Shown here piece after piece: positions 7,866 to 15,718 of a stretch of 64,000 nt of DNA. The position numbers and the translations under genes were made by a program. The notes below the pieces were generated by a model that worked only from the letters and a program-made list of their open reading frames with translations, ran no database searches and was not told where the DNA came from. Within the stretch, counting starts at the first letter, position 1. Each line of letters opens with the position of its first letter. The DNA comes from Salinispirillum sp049115955 (GTDB taxonomy: Bacteria; Pseudomonadota; Gammaproteobacteria; Pseudomonadales; Natronospirillaceae), in NCBI GenBank assembly GCA_049115955.1, contig JAGDZJ010000009.1, positions 62,001 to 126,000 on the forward strand, written 5' to 3'.

Positions 7866-9730
7866 GCTTCTTCTGCCGCCATCCAGAGCGCCTCTGCCTC
7901 TTCAACCGCCTTGGTAAGCTCACCTTGTTGCTTCAGCAGATCCTGAAGTTCCGCTTGGCGTGTTCCGTCGTACAGGTCAGCGTCTGCCAAACGATGGGTC
8001 ACATCGTCTAACGATGACTGCACCCGCTCCAACTGTTGAATCGCTTTATCCACCGCTTTTTTCAACGGCGCCCGACGTTGGCGTAATTCAGCCTCTTGTC
8101 TCTTTGCGGCTTTGCGATCGGTTGCTGGCGTGGCTACTTGCTGGTCCGCGACAGTGCGTTGCTCCGGCGCGCTCAGCTCCTGCAGGTAATTGTCCAGATC
8201 ACCACTGTAAGGCACTACTGTGCCGTCGCGTACCAACCAAAATTCATCGACCGTGGCCTCCATCAGGAAACGATCGTGCGACACCACCACCACCACGCCC
8301 TGATAAGCCTGCAAGGCGTTCGCTAAGGCCGCCCGCATGTCCAGGTCGAGGTGGTTGGTTGGCTCGTCGAGCAGCAAAATGTTCGGCGCGAGCCAAGCAA
8401 TCAACGCCAGCGCTAAACGCGCTTTTTCGCCCCCGGACATAGGACCAACGGGATCATCGGCCATGGTGCCCTGAAAGTTAAAGCCACCCAAAAAGTCACG
8501 CGCCTGTTGCTCACGCACCTCAGGCGACAAGCGTAAGATGTGCTGCAATGGTGTGGCACTGTGGTCCAAAGCGTCTACTTGGTGTTGAGCAAAATAGCCC
8601 GGATAATAGTGTGCACCCTTGGTGCTCTCCCCAGCCATCGCGGCCAGAGTGCCCGCCAAGTGCTTGATGAAGGTCGACTTACCAGCGCCATTCTTGCCCA
8701 ACAGGCCAATGCGCATACCGGGATACAAATTCAAGTTCAGGCGTTGCAGTACCGCCTGTTCGCCATAACCCAAGGCAACGTCCGACATGGCCAACAGCGG
8801 GCTGGAGACTTTTTGCCCGGCAGTAAAGGTGAAGCGGAAAGGACTGTCGACTTGCGCGGGTGCCAGATCCGTCATGCGCTCTAGAGCTTTCAGGCGGCTC
8901 TGTGCTTGGCGGGCTTTGGTGGCCTGCGCGCGAAAGCGCGTAACGAAGCGCTCCATTTCGGCTCGCCGCTCTTGTTGTTTCTCGTAGGCCGCTTGCTGCT
9001 GCGCCTGACGCTCGGCTTTTTGACGCTCATACGCGGAATAATGCCCGCGATAAGTCACTAACTGCTGACTTTCAAAGCTGATGACCTGCCCGACGACGGC
9101 ATCAATAAAATCGCGGTCGTGTGAGATCAGCAGCAAGGTGCCCTCGTATTGGCGCAACCAACCCTGCAACCAATGCACGGTTTCAAGATCCAAGTGGTTG
9201 GTCGGCTCGTCGAGCAGCAACAGATCACTGCGCTGAATCAGCGTTTGCGCGAGATTCAACCGCACGCGCCAGCCACCAGAAAACGAGGCGACGGAAGCGT
9301 CCAACTGCGCAACAGAGAAGCCCAGACCCAGCAGAATACGTTCGGCTTCATGTCGTACCTGATAACCTTGCAGGTCATCCATACGGCCATGCAGTACCGC
9401 TAATTGATCGGTATCGCCCGTCGCTTCTGCCGCTACAATTTCATCTTGCAGCGCGCGCCACTCGGTCAAGCCATCTAACACATGATCCACCGCCGAACGA
9501 CTCAGTCCGGGGGTTTCCTGTTGCATGTGGGCGATGCGCCAACGGGATGGGATATCAAGGGAACCCTGATCCGCCGTGAGTTTGCCCAGCAACAATTGGA
9601 ACAAGGAAGATTTTCCGGCACCATTGGGGCCGATGATCGCCACTTTTTCACCGGGTGGGATCCGTGCCGTGGCGTTGTTCAGTAGTATTTTACCGCTGCG
9701 CAATAATTGTATGTCTGAGAGTTGTATCAT
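7847..9730 (-). CDS. yheS: ABC-F family ATPase YheS
   Basis: Soluble, ribosome-associated ABC-F protein with two ATPase cassettes and no membrane domain. From the ATG at 9730 it is 627 residues; the upstream in-frame 14 codons do not fit the family, which starts MIxxSxxQ. Cassette 1 has Walker A GPNGAGKSS, signature SGGWR and DEPTNHLDLE; the inter-domain linker helix is Ala/Gln/Arg rich with KARQAQSRLKALERM; cassette 2 has GKNGAGKST, SGGEKAR and DEPTNHLDLD. The C-terminal ~100 residues are a charged coiled coil. Similarity along the whole length is to E. coli YheS rather than Uup. Confidence 0.92.
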   Translation of the reverse strand: MIQLSDIQLLRSGKILLNNATARIPPGEKVAIIGPNGAGKSSLFQLLLGKLTADQGSLDIPSRWRIAHMQQETPGLSRSAVDHVLDGLTEWRALQDEIVAAEATGDTDQLAVLHGRMDDLQGYQVRHEAERILLGLGFSVAQLDASVASFSGGWRVRLNLAQTLIQRSDLLLLDEPTNHLDLETVHWLQGWLRQYEGTLLLISHDRDFIDAVVGQVISFESQQLVTYRGHYSAYERQKAERQAQQQAAYEKQQERRAEMERFVTRFRAQATKARQAQSRLKALERMTDLAPAQVDSPFRFTFTAGQKVSSPLLAMSDVALGYGEQAVLQRLNLNLYPGMRIGLLGKNGAGKSTFIKHLAGTLAAMAGESTKGAHYYPGYFAQHQVDALDHSATPLQHILRLSPEVREQQARDFLGGFNFQGTMADDPVGPMSGGEKARLALALIAWLAPNILLLDEPTNHLDLDMRAALANALQAYQGVVVVVSHDRFLMEATVDEFWLVRDGTVVPYSGDLDNYLQELSAPEQRTVADQQVATPATDRKAAKRQEAELRQRRAPLKKAVDKAIQQLERVQSSLDDVTHRLADADLYDGTRQAELQDLLKQQGELTKAVEEAEALWMAAEEAYEAAE

Positions 9731-10234
9731 TTGGCTTCTGAATATTTGCTTAAAAATGCGGCGTTGCAACATCCGCTGTGGTCATTTTCCCTGGCACTGT
9801 ATGCGCGCCCAGGTGTGGCCGCTCACTTATTGGCCCGGCAAGAAGAATATCACGTTTGGATCAATGACTGGCTACTGTCGACGTGGTTAGCCGAGCGGAG
9901 ATGGACGTTACGCGAAGATGTTATCAGCCAAATGGGACCTTGGCAGGGCTGGCGAGATGCGAATGTGATGGTGTGGCGATCTATCAGGCAGCATTTGGAC
10001 AAATCAGCCAATCCCATAGCCTATCGCAGCGCCAGTCAGACGGAGCTCAAGTTGGAGCAGATAGATCAAGCCTACCTTTATGCGCATCATTTCGATTTAG
10101 CTGAACCCTCATCGCTCGGCGCCAAGGAATGCCTATTGCTCAGCCTTCAGAAATTATCTGAATGTCCCGAGCGTGCGCTGGCATCAACGTCCACACTGCT
10201 CTTATCAGAAGCTCGGGCACTACCACTGTCGTGA
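9722..10234 (+). CDS. TIGR02444 (DUF2390) family protein
   Basis: A conserved protein of unknown function found beside YheS-type ABC-F genes in pseudomonads and relatives. The family opening is visible as LWSFSLALYARPGVAAHLL, followed by WLLSTWLAERRW and MGPWQGWRDANVMVWRSIRQ. No ATG fits the start: TTG codons at 9722, 9731, 9746 and 9764 are in frame, and the last gives the N-terminus closest to the family. The first would overlap the divergent yheS start. The 3' end overlaps the convergent ParA gene by 88 bases. Confidence 0.75.
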   Translation: MYHLASEYLLKNAALQHPLWSFSLALYARPGVAAHLLARQEEYHVWINDWLLSTWLAERRWTLREDVISQMGPWQGWRDANVMVWRSIRQHLDKSANPIAYRSASQTELKLEQIDQAYLYAHHFDLAEPSSLGAKECLLLSLQKLSECPERALASTSTLLLSEARALPLS

Positions 10235-10968
10235 TGATCATGCTGGCGACGCTCAACAACCTTATCTATCGCGGCATCAACCCAATCAAGCAAGAAAGAC
10301 CACTCTTGCGTATCGGTGTCGTGACGACTCTGCATGTCGGTTAAACCCAAACCATGCTCCGAGGCACGCACATAATACTGTGTGTCACGAAGACTGGTAA
10401 CGAAGGGAATCTTGAGACTACGCAGAAAGAGTTCCAGCTTAGAATAAACCAAGGTATTGCGTCGTACCCGGTTGGCTACTGCACCAACAAGAATGGGGCG
10501 CGAGCGAAAGGCGGGTGACAACAACACTTCTTTGATGAAGCTTGTGGTGGCGCGAATATCGATGGGCGACGGTGTAACCGGGATGATCATGATGTCGGTG
10601 TCACGAATCATATCACTTAACGCATTGCCTTTAAGTCCAGCAGGCGTGTCAATAATCACGCGCTCGGTTTCTTCGGGCAATTTTCGCATGACAAAGGTAC
10701 GTGTCGAATTGGCCAGTTGACTGTAAGCCGCCACACCGTGAATAGTACCCAAGCCGCGATGACGTGCTTGCAGCCATTGCATGGAGGATCCTTGCGGGTC
10801 GAAATCAATCAAGGCCGTAGCCTTGCCGCTTGCGGCAAAGTGAGCGGCCAAATTCGTCGCTAAGGTTGTTTTACCACAACCGCCTTTAGAATTAGCCAGA
10901 ACCACACGGACTGGCGCTTCATAGCGGCTGATTCGGGTATCGCTTACTGAGTTCTGCATGACGTCCAT
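10147..10968 (-). CDS. ParA/MinD-type ATPase, orphan
   Basis: A P-loop ATPase of the ParA/Soj class that positions or segregates cargo. The deviant Walker A is KGGCGKTT (with the signature first Lys), Walker A' is LIDFDPQGS and Walker B VIIDTPAG. It has 273 residues from the ATG at 10968; a TTG at 10980 and an ATG at 10959 are also possible and none has a clear ribosome site. The last 35 residues are Asp/His/Ser rich and low in complexity. There is no ParB gene or parS-like motif beside it, so this is not the chromosomal parAB. Cargo unknown. Confidence 0.82.
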   Translation of the reverse strand: MDVMQNSVSDTRISRYEAPVRVVLANSKGGCGKTTLATNLAAHFAASGKATALIDFDPQGSSMQWLQARHRGLGTIHGVAAYSQLANSTRTFVMRKLPEETERVIIDTPAGLKGNALSDMIRDTDIMIIPVTPSPIDIRATTSFIKEVLLSPAFRSRPILVGAVANRVRRNTLVYSKLELFLRSLKIPFVTSLRDTQYYVRASEHGLGLTDMQSRHDTDTQEWSFLLDWVDAAIDKVVERRQHDHHDSGSARASDKSSVDVDASARSGHSDNF

Positions 10969-11050
10969 ACACTTTGTCAACGCTGTTTGAGTGATACAAC
11001 TGTTTGTCTTAGTGATTTACATAAGCAATTAGTGGGCCAGCTTTACAAAA

Positions 11051-12028
11051 TCATTGCAACAAAGCCAATTTCCCATCCGTACCCAAGGCCAGCACACGCC
11101 CTTGAATCCAGCGCACGTCCACGACTGACGCGCTCGTGCGGGTATACAGCCCCTCGCCTTCTAGGCGCCACCGTCGTTGCACCGAGCTGTCGGTCAACTG
11201 CCACAACAGCACCTTACGTAATCGATCACCCGTCAATAACATGGCGTCATTATTGACAAACCGGGCTACGGAGATCGAATCACGCTGCATCGGTAGGCGA
11301 CGAACGACCTGCCCGGTATTGGTATTCCAAACACGACCTTCGCCACGCTGAGCGACCGAAAAGGCATAGACACCAGACTGGGATAACGCGATGGTGCGCA
11401 CCTGGCTGTCATGTATGATGCGATGCGTGGCTCGACCTTCGGGTAAATGCCAGAACAAGGCACTGCCGTCGTCACTGCCCGTTACTGCCCGCCGTGCATC
11501 ATTAGATAAGGTGACCGCATGCACCGGGCCGGCGTGACCGCGCAGACGCGCAACAATTTGTCCGGAAACCATATCAAACAACGCTGCGGTGCCATCTTCT
11601 AAACCCAGCAATAAGTTTAGACCTTGTTGATCCAGTGCGGCGCTGCGAATGTGGTCCGGTGCTTCATAGAAAAAAATTGCCTGCCCAGAGCGCGTCGACC
11701 ACAACACCAGCAGTCGCCCCTGAACGGTTACCACACGTTGCCCGTCACCCGAAAAAGCAACACTGCTGAACAGCGAAAACGGCTCACCGTCTATGTTCGT
11801 ATCAAGATTCCAATTGTAGAGTCGAGCAAAAGAAGGGATGTTCCAAAGGCTACCGCCGTGCAACACAGAGCCAATGGCTGCCATTTGGCCATCGGGGGAG
11901 ATGGCGCCGGAATAGATTCCGCGATCTGCCAACTGCCAACTGCGTTCCGGGCTGTCGGCGCAACCCGTCAAAAAAAATACGGCCGCGAGCGCCGCACTGA
12001 GCACGCTTTGCCGCCACCGTACTTGCAC
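11051..12028 (-). CDS. WD40-repeat lipoprotein
   Basis: A 325-residue exported lipoprotein with lipobox FLTGC (Cys near residue 23). The mature part is a beta-propeller of WD40-like repeats: for example GIYSGAISPDGQMAAIGS, FSGDGQRVVTVQGRLLVLWS, LRGHAGPVHAVTLSNDARRA and TGSDDGSALFWH. About seven blades fit the length. Propellers are scaffolds, so the partner cannot be named. It starts only 5 bases after the algQ stop, so the two are one transcription unit. Confidence 0.8.
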   Translation of the reverse strand: MQVRWRQSVLSAALAAVFFLTGCADSPERSWQLADRGIYSGAISPDGQMAAIGSVLHGGSLWNIPSFARLYNWNLDTNIDGEPFSLFSSVAFSGDGQRVVTVQGRLLVLWSTRSGQAIFFYEAPDHIRSAALDQQGLNLLLGLEDGTAALFDMVSGQIVARLRGHAGPVHAVTLSNDARRAVTGSDDGSALFWHLPEGRATHRIIHDSQVRTIALSQSGVYAFSVAQRGEGRVWNTNTGQVVRRLPMQRDSISVARFVNNDAMLLTGDRLRKVLLWQLTDSSVQRRWRLEGEGLYTRTSASVVDVRWIQGRVLALGTDGKLALLQ

Positions 12029-12033
12029 TTGTT

Positions 12034-12525
12034 TTACTCCGTACTGGTGGTCAGCACCTTGTCTCGATGTACTTCATGCAGTGCTTGGATGAGCTGATCT
12101 TCTAATTCAAAGCGTTCTTCTAGCGCTTCGGCCACGCGCGACACGTCGGCTTCCAACGTTTCTAGGTTGGCGCGAGTCTCTTCTACGCCACAATAGGTAT
12201 CGTTGAAGTCGAGAATCAGCTCAGTAGTGGCCTGAATGCGCGGAAACAACACCTCGGCCAGCTCGGTTCCACCGTCTTGGAATTCACGAGCTTCACGCAT
12301 CAACTGCTCGTATATTTCAAAATGACCCGCCGAAATATAGTCGACCAAAACTTCACAGAAGGATTCGACACGTCGCTCTATCGGTTGTTGTGATTCTTTA
12401 GAGCCCGGCAGACTCTTAATCTCAAACATCCGCACGATAACCTCACGGCGCTCGTTCAGCCAACGGTCTATGAGGTCGTGAACACCGCCCCATAATTCTT
12501 TCGCATTTGTGCACTTCTCAAGCAT
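12034..12525 (-). CDS. algQ: AlgQ/Rsd family anti-sigma-70 regulator
   Basis: Binds region 4 of the housekeeping sigma factor and favours alternative sigma factors; called AlgQ in Pseudomonas, where it affects alginate and siderophore genes, and Rsd in E. coli. It has 163 residues and begins MLEKCTNAKELWGGVHDLIDRWL, closely matching AlgQ, and is all-helical with many Glu. It is followed 5 bases later by the WD40 lipoprotein and preceded by dsbB, an arrangement like the algQ-dsb pair of pseudomonads. Confidence 0.92.
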   Translation of the reverse strand: MLEKCTNAKELWGGVHDLIDRWLNERREVIVRMFEIKSLPGSKESQQPIERRVESFCEVLVDYISAGHFEIYEQLMREAREFQDGGTELAEVLFPRIQATTELILDFNDTYCGVEETRANLETLEADVSRVAEALEERFELEDQLIQALHEVHRDKVLTTSTE

Positions 12526-12606
12526 CGCGATTCTTCCTTCGAATTCCTGTATGCCTAGAAAACCACCAGCGGATCAAAAATGCAACCAAAATGGCATTAC
12601 GGTAAT

Positions 12607-13137
12607 CTACCGCTTAGACCATTTTTGCTTCAGCACCTCAACCGTGTTGGGCTTCCAAGTCAGTACTCCGGTCACCACCATAAAGCCAATAAACCAAACC
12701 AGCGCCCAGCCCGGAATCGACAGACCCAAGAACGCCCAATGCAAATCCGCGCAATCGCCGCTGCCACGGAAAACTGTGTTGATGACGTCTTGCAGCGGGA
12801 AGTTTTGCATCATGTAAGACAAGTCTGGCCCGCATGATGGCATCATGTCGCTCGGACGCCCCTGTAAGAATGTATGGCGAGCGGCAATACCCGCTCCAAC
12901 CGCAGCGCTGATGAAAGCCAGCCCGCCGTAGACTCTGATGCCGCGCGAACCCGGGTTATGTATTGCTGCCAACAAACAAAAGAAGGCGACACCCATAAAG
13001 GCAATGCGCTGGAAAATACACAATGGACAAGGTGCCATTCCGAGATGGTTCTGAAAATACAAAATGCCTGTTAATATCAACATCAGTGCGCACAAAGCGA
13101 CCAAAAAATTCAGTAAGCGCGTAGACAACAAAAACAT
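12607..13137 (-). CDS. dsbB: Disulfide bond formation protein DsbB
   Basis: Inner-membrane quinone-linked oxidase that regenerates periplasmic DsbA. From the ATG at 13137 it has 176 residues, the family length; the upstream in-frame 21 codons are not needed. Four hydrophobic segments are visible. The first Cys pair is PCPLC in loop 1 and the second pair lies in loop 2 (MPSCGPDL and GSGDCADL), the order required for electron transfer to ubiquinone. No dsbA is in the window. Confidence 0.93.
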   Translation of the reverse strand: MFLLSTRLLNFLVALCALMLILTGILYFQNHLGMAPCPLCIFQRIAFMGVAFFCLLAAIHNPGSRGIRVYGGLAFISAAVGAGIAARHTFLQGRPSDMMPSCGPDLSYMMQNFPLQDVINTVFRGSGDCADLHWAFLGLSIPGWALVWFIGFMVVTGVLTWKPNTVEVLKQKWSKR

Positions 13138-13226
13138 GGAATCGCTCCAGAAGACAAAGTAGGCTATTTTTAACAGGAGCCGCCGTTCAACGCAGCTCAA
13201 TTTGGTGTAAATGTCAGGATTTCGTT

Positions 13227-13655
13227 ATGAATTGTTTATCTTCACCGCTAAAGCGGCGCTGGCTGGCGCTGCTGGGGTTTGCGGTCAGTCTGATGTGGCT
13301 GCCTGCCAGCGCACAAGACTTTAATTTCACGCCCGCACAAGCGCAATACTTAGATTTGCAGCCGGAGTTTGTTTTAAACTATGGCCAGGATGGTCGCGTA
13401 CGGTTTATGCGCTTAGAGGTCACCTTGGTAATGATCGACGAGGCGGGTGTAATCCAAGCAGGGTACCATTCCGCTGGCCTACGGCACATTGTGGTAATGA
13501 ACGTCACCAAATCACAGCACGCTGATCTACACGACCTCACACGCCGTGATGCGCTGCGCGAGCGTATTTTGGATGACATGCGAGAGTATATGAATCGCGA
13601 AACAGGAATGCCGATGATACAGCAAGTGTTGTTCAGTAATTTAATACTGCAGTAA
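13227..13655 (+). CDS. FliL-like periplasmic protein
   Basis: A 142-residue protein whose C-terminal ~110 residues look like the periplasmic domain of flagellar FliL: YLDLQPEFVLNY, a strand FMRLEVTLVMID, then a helix with DALRERILDDMREYMN. FliL normally has an N-terminal membrane anchor; here the N-terminus reads as a cleavable signal peptide ending ASA-QD. No flagellar genes are nearby. Ribosome site AGGA lies 7-8 bases before the ATG. It is a stand-alone FliL paralogue of uncertain role. Confidence 0.7.
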   Translation: MNCLSSPLKRRWLALLGFAVSLMWLPASAQDFNFTPAQAQYLDLQPEFVLNYGQDGRVRFMRLEVTLVMIDEAGVIQAGYHSAGLRHIVVMNVTKSQHADLHDLTRRDALRERILDDMREYMNRETGMPMIQQVLFSNLILQ

Positions 13656-13668
13656 TCACAGCGCGCAC

Positions 13669-13884
13669 CTATACCGCTTGCTGGGCAGAACGCCCACGAT
13701 TGGACAATTGCAGTGCTTCATAACCGTCGTGCCAGCCAGCCTCCCACGCTGACGCTAAGACGTCTGCGTCGGCATACGGACACTCGCTCAAGCCTTTGCT
13801 GGTTAACCCAACAAAGTACCCTTTCTGATAAGCTTGATTCAGCTTATCGATGTCCCACGTCTCTTTACCAATTATCTGACTCAT
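13669..13884 (-). CDS. Small RMF/CrpP-like protein
   Basis: A 71-residue protein with the pattern of ribosome modulation factor and CrpP-type proteins: a helix AYQKGYFVGL, an invariant CPY (ECPYADADV), then a second helix WEAGWHDGYEA. RMF dimerises stationary-phase ribosomes; the related CrpP proteins were reported to act in fluoroquinolone tolerance. Which applies here cannot be told from sequence. It is convergent with the FliL-like gene, 13 bases apart. Confidence 0.6.
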   Translation of the reverse strand: MSQIIGKETWDIDKLNQAYQKGYFVGLTSKGLSECPYADADVLASAWEAGWHDGYEALQLSNRGRSAQQAV

Positions 13885-13988
13885 CTCACCGCCACGTCCT
13901 GTTGTAATGGTCTGCTGCTCTGGTTTGCACTGGTCGTTTTACCAATGAACGCATCATAGCGAAGGTAGAGACTTAACGGCGTAAGAGA

Positions 13989-14011
13989 TAGCCTACACCG
14001 ACTGTAGGCTA
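13989..14011 (-). terminator. Probable gshA terminator hairpin
   Basis: A 9-bp perfect stem (13989-13997/14003-14011) with a 5-base loop, about 43 bases after the gshA stop. The bases that follow on the minus strand are only moderately T-rich. Confidence 0.45.
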
Positions 14012-14053
14012 AACTTGGGGATAGGGTGGCCTAGGGAAGCTCTGAAGTATTCC

Positions 14054-15604
14054 CTAGCGACTGACGTAACTCTGTACGAAAGCATCGAAACAGCCTACGT
14101 TCTGTTGCTCAAGCGCGCTTTGGGCTTTGACTGAGGCTTCTGCATCATCCATCAAACTCTGGAATCGTTCCGCACTCAGCGGCTGCTTCAGGAGTGCAGC
14201 GCGATGTTCCGCCGCTAAACGTGACACCAATGTCCGGTAGTCTTCGTTCTCCGTTGCGAGCTCGGCGGCCATTCGCCCTGATGGCGTGGTTTCCGGTGCA
14301 TCCAACATAGCACGATAGCGCGTGATCGCCGCCTGTACCTGTGCTGCATTTTCAGGTTGCACTGCTTGCAACAAGGTCTCCATGCCGGACAGTATATCCT
14401 TGCCCCACGTCTGCAACGAGCGTACGGAACCCCGGTCGACCAACAGCAATTCTGGATCACGGCCGTAGAGCACGGTGAGCTTTTTATTGAATTCCACCCG
14501 CTCACACTCGATATCACTGATTTCCGGCGCTTCAGCCGTAAGGCACCAGAACAGAAACCAATTCATAAAGTGCAATTGGTCCGCGTCCACGCCTAAGGGC
14601 AGGTACGGGTTCAGATCCAGACAACGCACTTCGATGTATTCGACTCCACGCTCTTCCAAAGCCTGCAATGGCTTTTCACCGCTGGCCGTGGTGCGCTTGG
14701 GTCGAATGTCGGAATAATATTCGTTCTCGATCTGCAGAATGTTGGCGTTCAGCTGCTGATAATGACCGTCCTGTTTAATGCCCATGGCTTGATACGGTGG
14801 ATAGGGCGTGTGCAACGCTTGGCGTAGTGTTTTTATGTAGGTCGGCAGACTGTTGAAACACACCTTCAGGCTCTGCTGCGCGGAGTTGGTGTAGCCCATG
14901 TCACTCATGCGCAGAGTCGTGGCTTTCGGTGACATCAGGGTGTAGGTGCCATGATCGCGCAAACGCGCGGTATTCTCACGCAGGAACGTACGATCGAGTG
15001 CCGGGGAAGCACCGAACAGATACAGCAACAACCATGAGTGACGGCGGAAATGACGAATTAAGCCAAAGTAACGACGTGAACGGAAATCCGTCAAAGCGCC
15101 CTTGTCACCCTTAAAGGCGTGCCATGCCGGCCAAAACTCATCCGGCACGGAATAATTGAAATGAACGCCCGCGATGGTCTGCATAATGCGTCCATAACGA
15201 TGCCACAGCCCATGCCGATACACATGCTTCAGTTGGCCAATGTGCGAGTTGCCGTATTCGGCAATACGCACACTCAACTCACCATCCAGCACTGAGGGCA
15301 TGCTGGCTGGCCAAATGTTTTCGTCCGGATTGACCTGCAAGGCATACTGATGCAATTCGCGCAGATACGTCAGGCTTTTCTCTGGGGAGTCGACCGCTGG
15401 GGTAATGAATTCAAGCAGCGCCTCAGAATAATCCGTGGTGATCATCGGGTGCGTGAGTGCAGAACCCAGCGCAGCCGGATGATCCTTTTGACTGATATGC
15501 CCCGACGCATCGACCCGCAGCCCCTCTTTCTCTATGCCATGCCGAAATTTGAATAAGGACTGGGGCTGGTTACTGAGCCAAGCCAAGAATGCGGCATCTG
15601 CCAT
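14054..15604 (-). CDS. gshA: Glutamate-cysteine ligase
   Basis: Catalyses the first step of glutathione synthesis, joining glutamate to cysteine with ATP. It has 516 residues, the length of the gammaproteobacterial (E. coli type) enzyme. The N-terminal GIEKEGLRV and the segments TDYSEALLEFITP and VEYIEVRCLDLNPYLP are the conserved glutamate- and Mg-ATP-binding strands. An AGGA ribosome site precedes the ATG. It is monocistronic; gshB is not in the window. Confidence 0.96.
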   Translation of the reverse strand: MADAAFLAWLSNQPQSLFKFRHGIEKEGLRVDASGHISQKDHPAALGSALTHPMITTDYSEALLEFITPAVDSPEKSLTYLRELHQYALQVNPDENIWPASMPSVLDGELSVRIAEYGNSHIGQLKHVYRHGLWHRYGRIMQTIAGVHFNYSVPDEFWPAWHAFKGDKGALTDFRSRRYFGLIRHFRRHSWLLLYLFGASPALDRTFLRENTARLRDHGTYTLMSPKATTLRMSDMGYTNSAQQSLKVCFNSLPTYIKTLRQALHTPYPPYQAMGIKQDGHYQQLNANILQIENEYYSDIRPKRTTASGEKPLQALEERGVEYIEVRCLDLNPYLPLGVDADQLHFMNWFLFWCLTAEAPEISDIECERVEFNKKLTVLYGRDPELLLVDRGSVRSLQTWGKDILSGMETLLQAVQPENAAQVQAAITRYRAMLDAPETTPSGRMAAELATENEDYRTLVSRLAAEHRAALLKQPLSAERFQSLMDDAEASVKAQSALEQQNVGCFDAFVQSYVSR

Positions 15605-15718
15605 AATGTGGATATCCTGATTGCTGCTTTACGCGGTGGTTTCTGTTGGTAATGTTTTTTGTAGCCTTTTGGCGCTACGCGCAAATATTGAGTGTAGCGC
15701 CTTACCCATTAGGTGCCG

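Noticed and set aside
10955..10980. TTGACA at the start of the ParA gene as a -35 box
   Set aside because: No -10 lies 16-18 bases downstream and it would be inside the coding region.
11624..12097. 157-codon plus-strand open frame opposite the WD40 lipoprotein
   Set aside because: Opposite a clear lipoprotein gene and without recognisable features.
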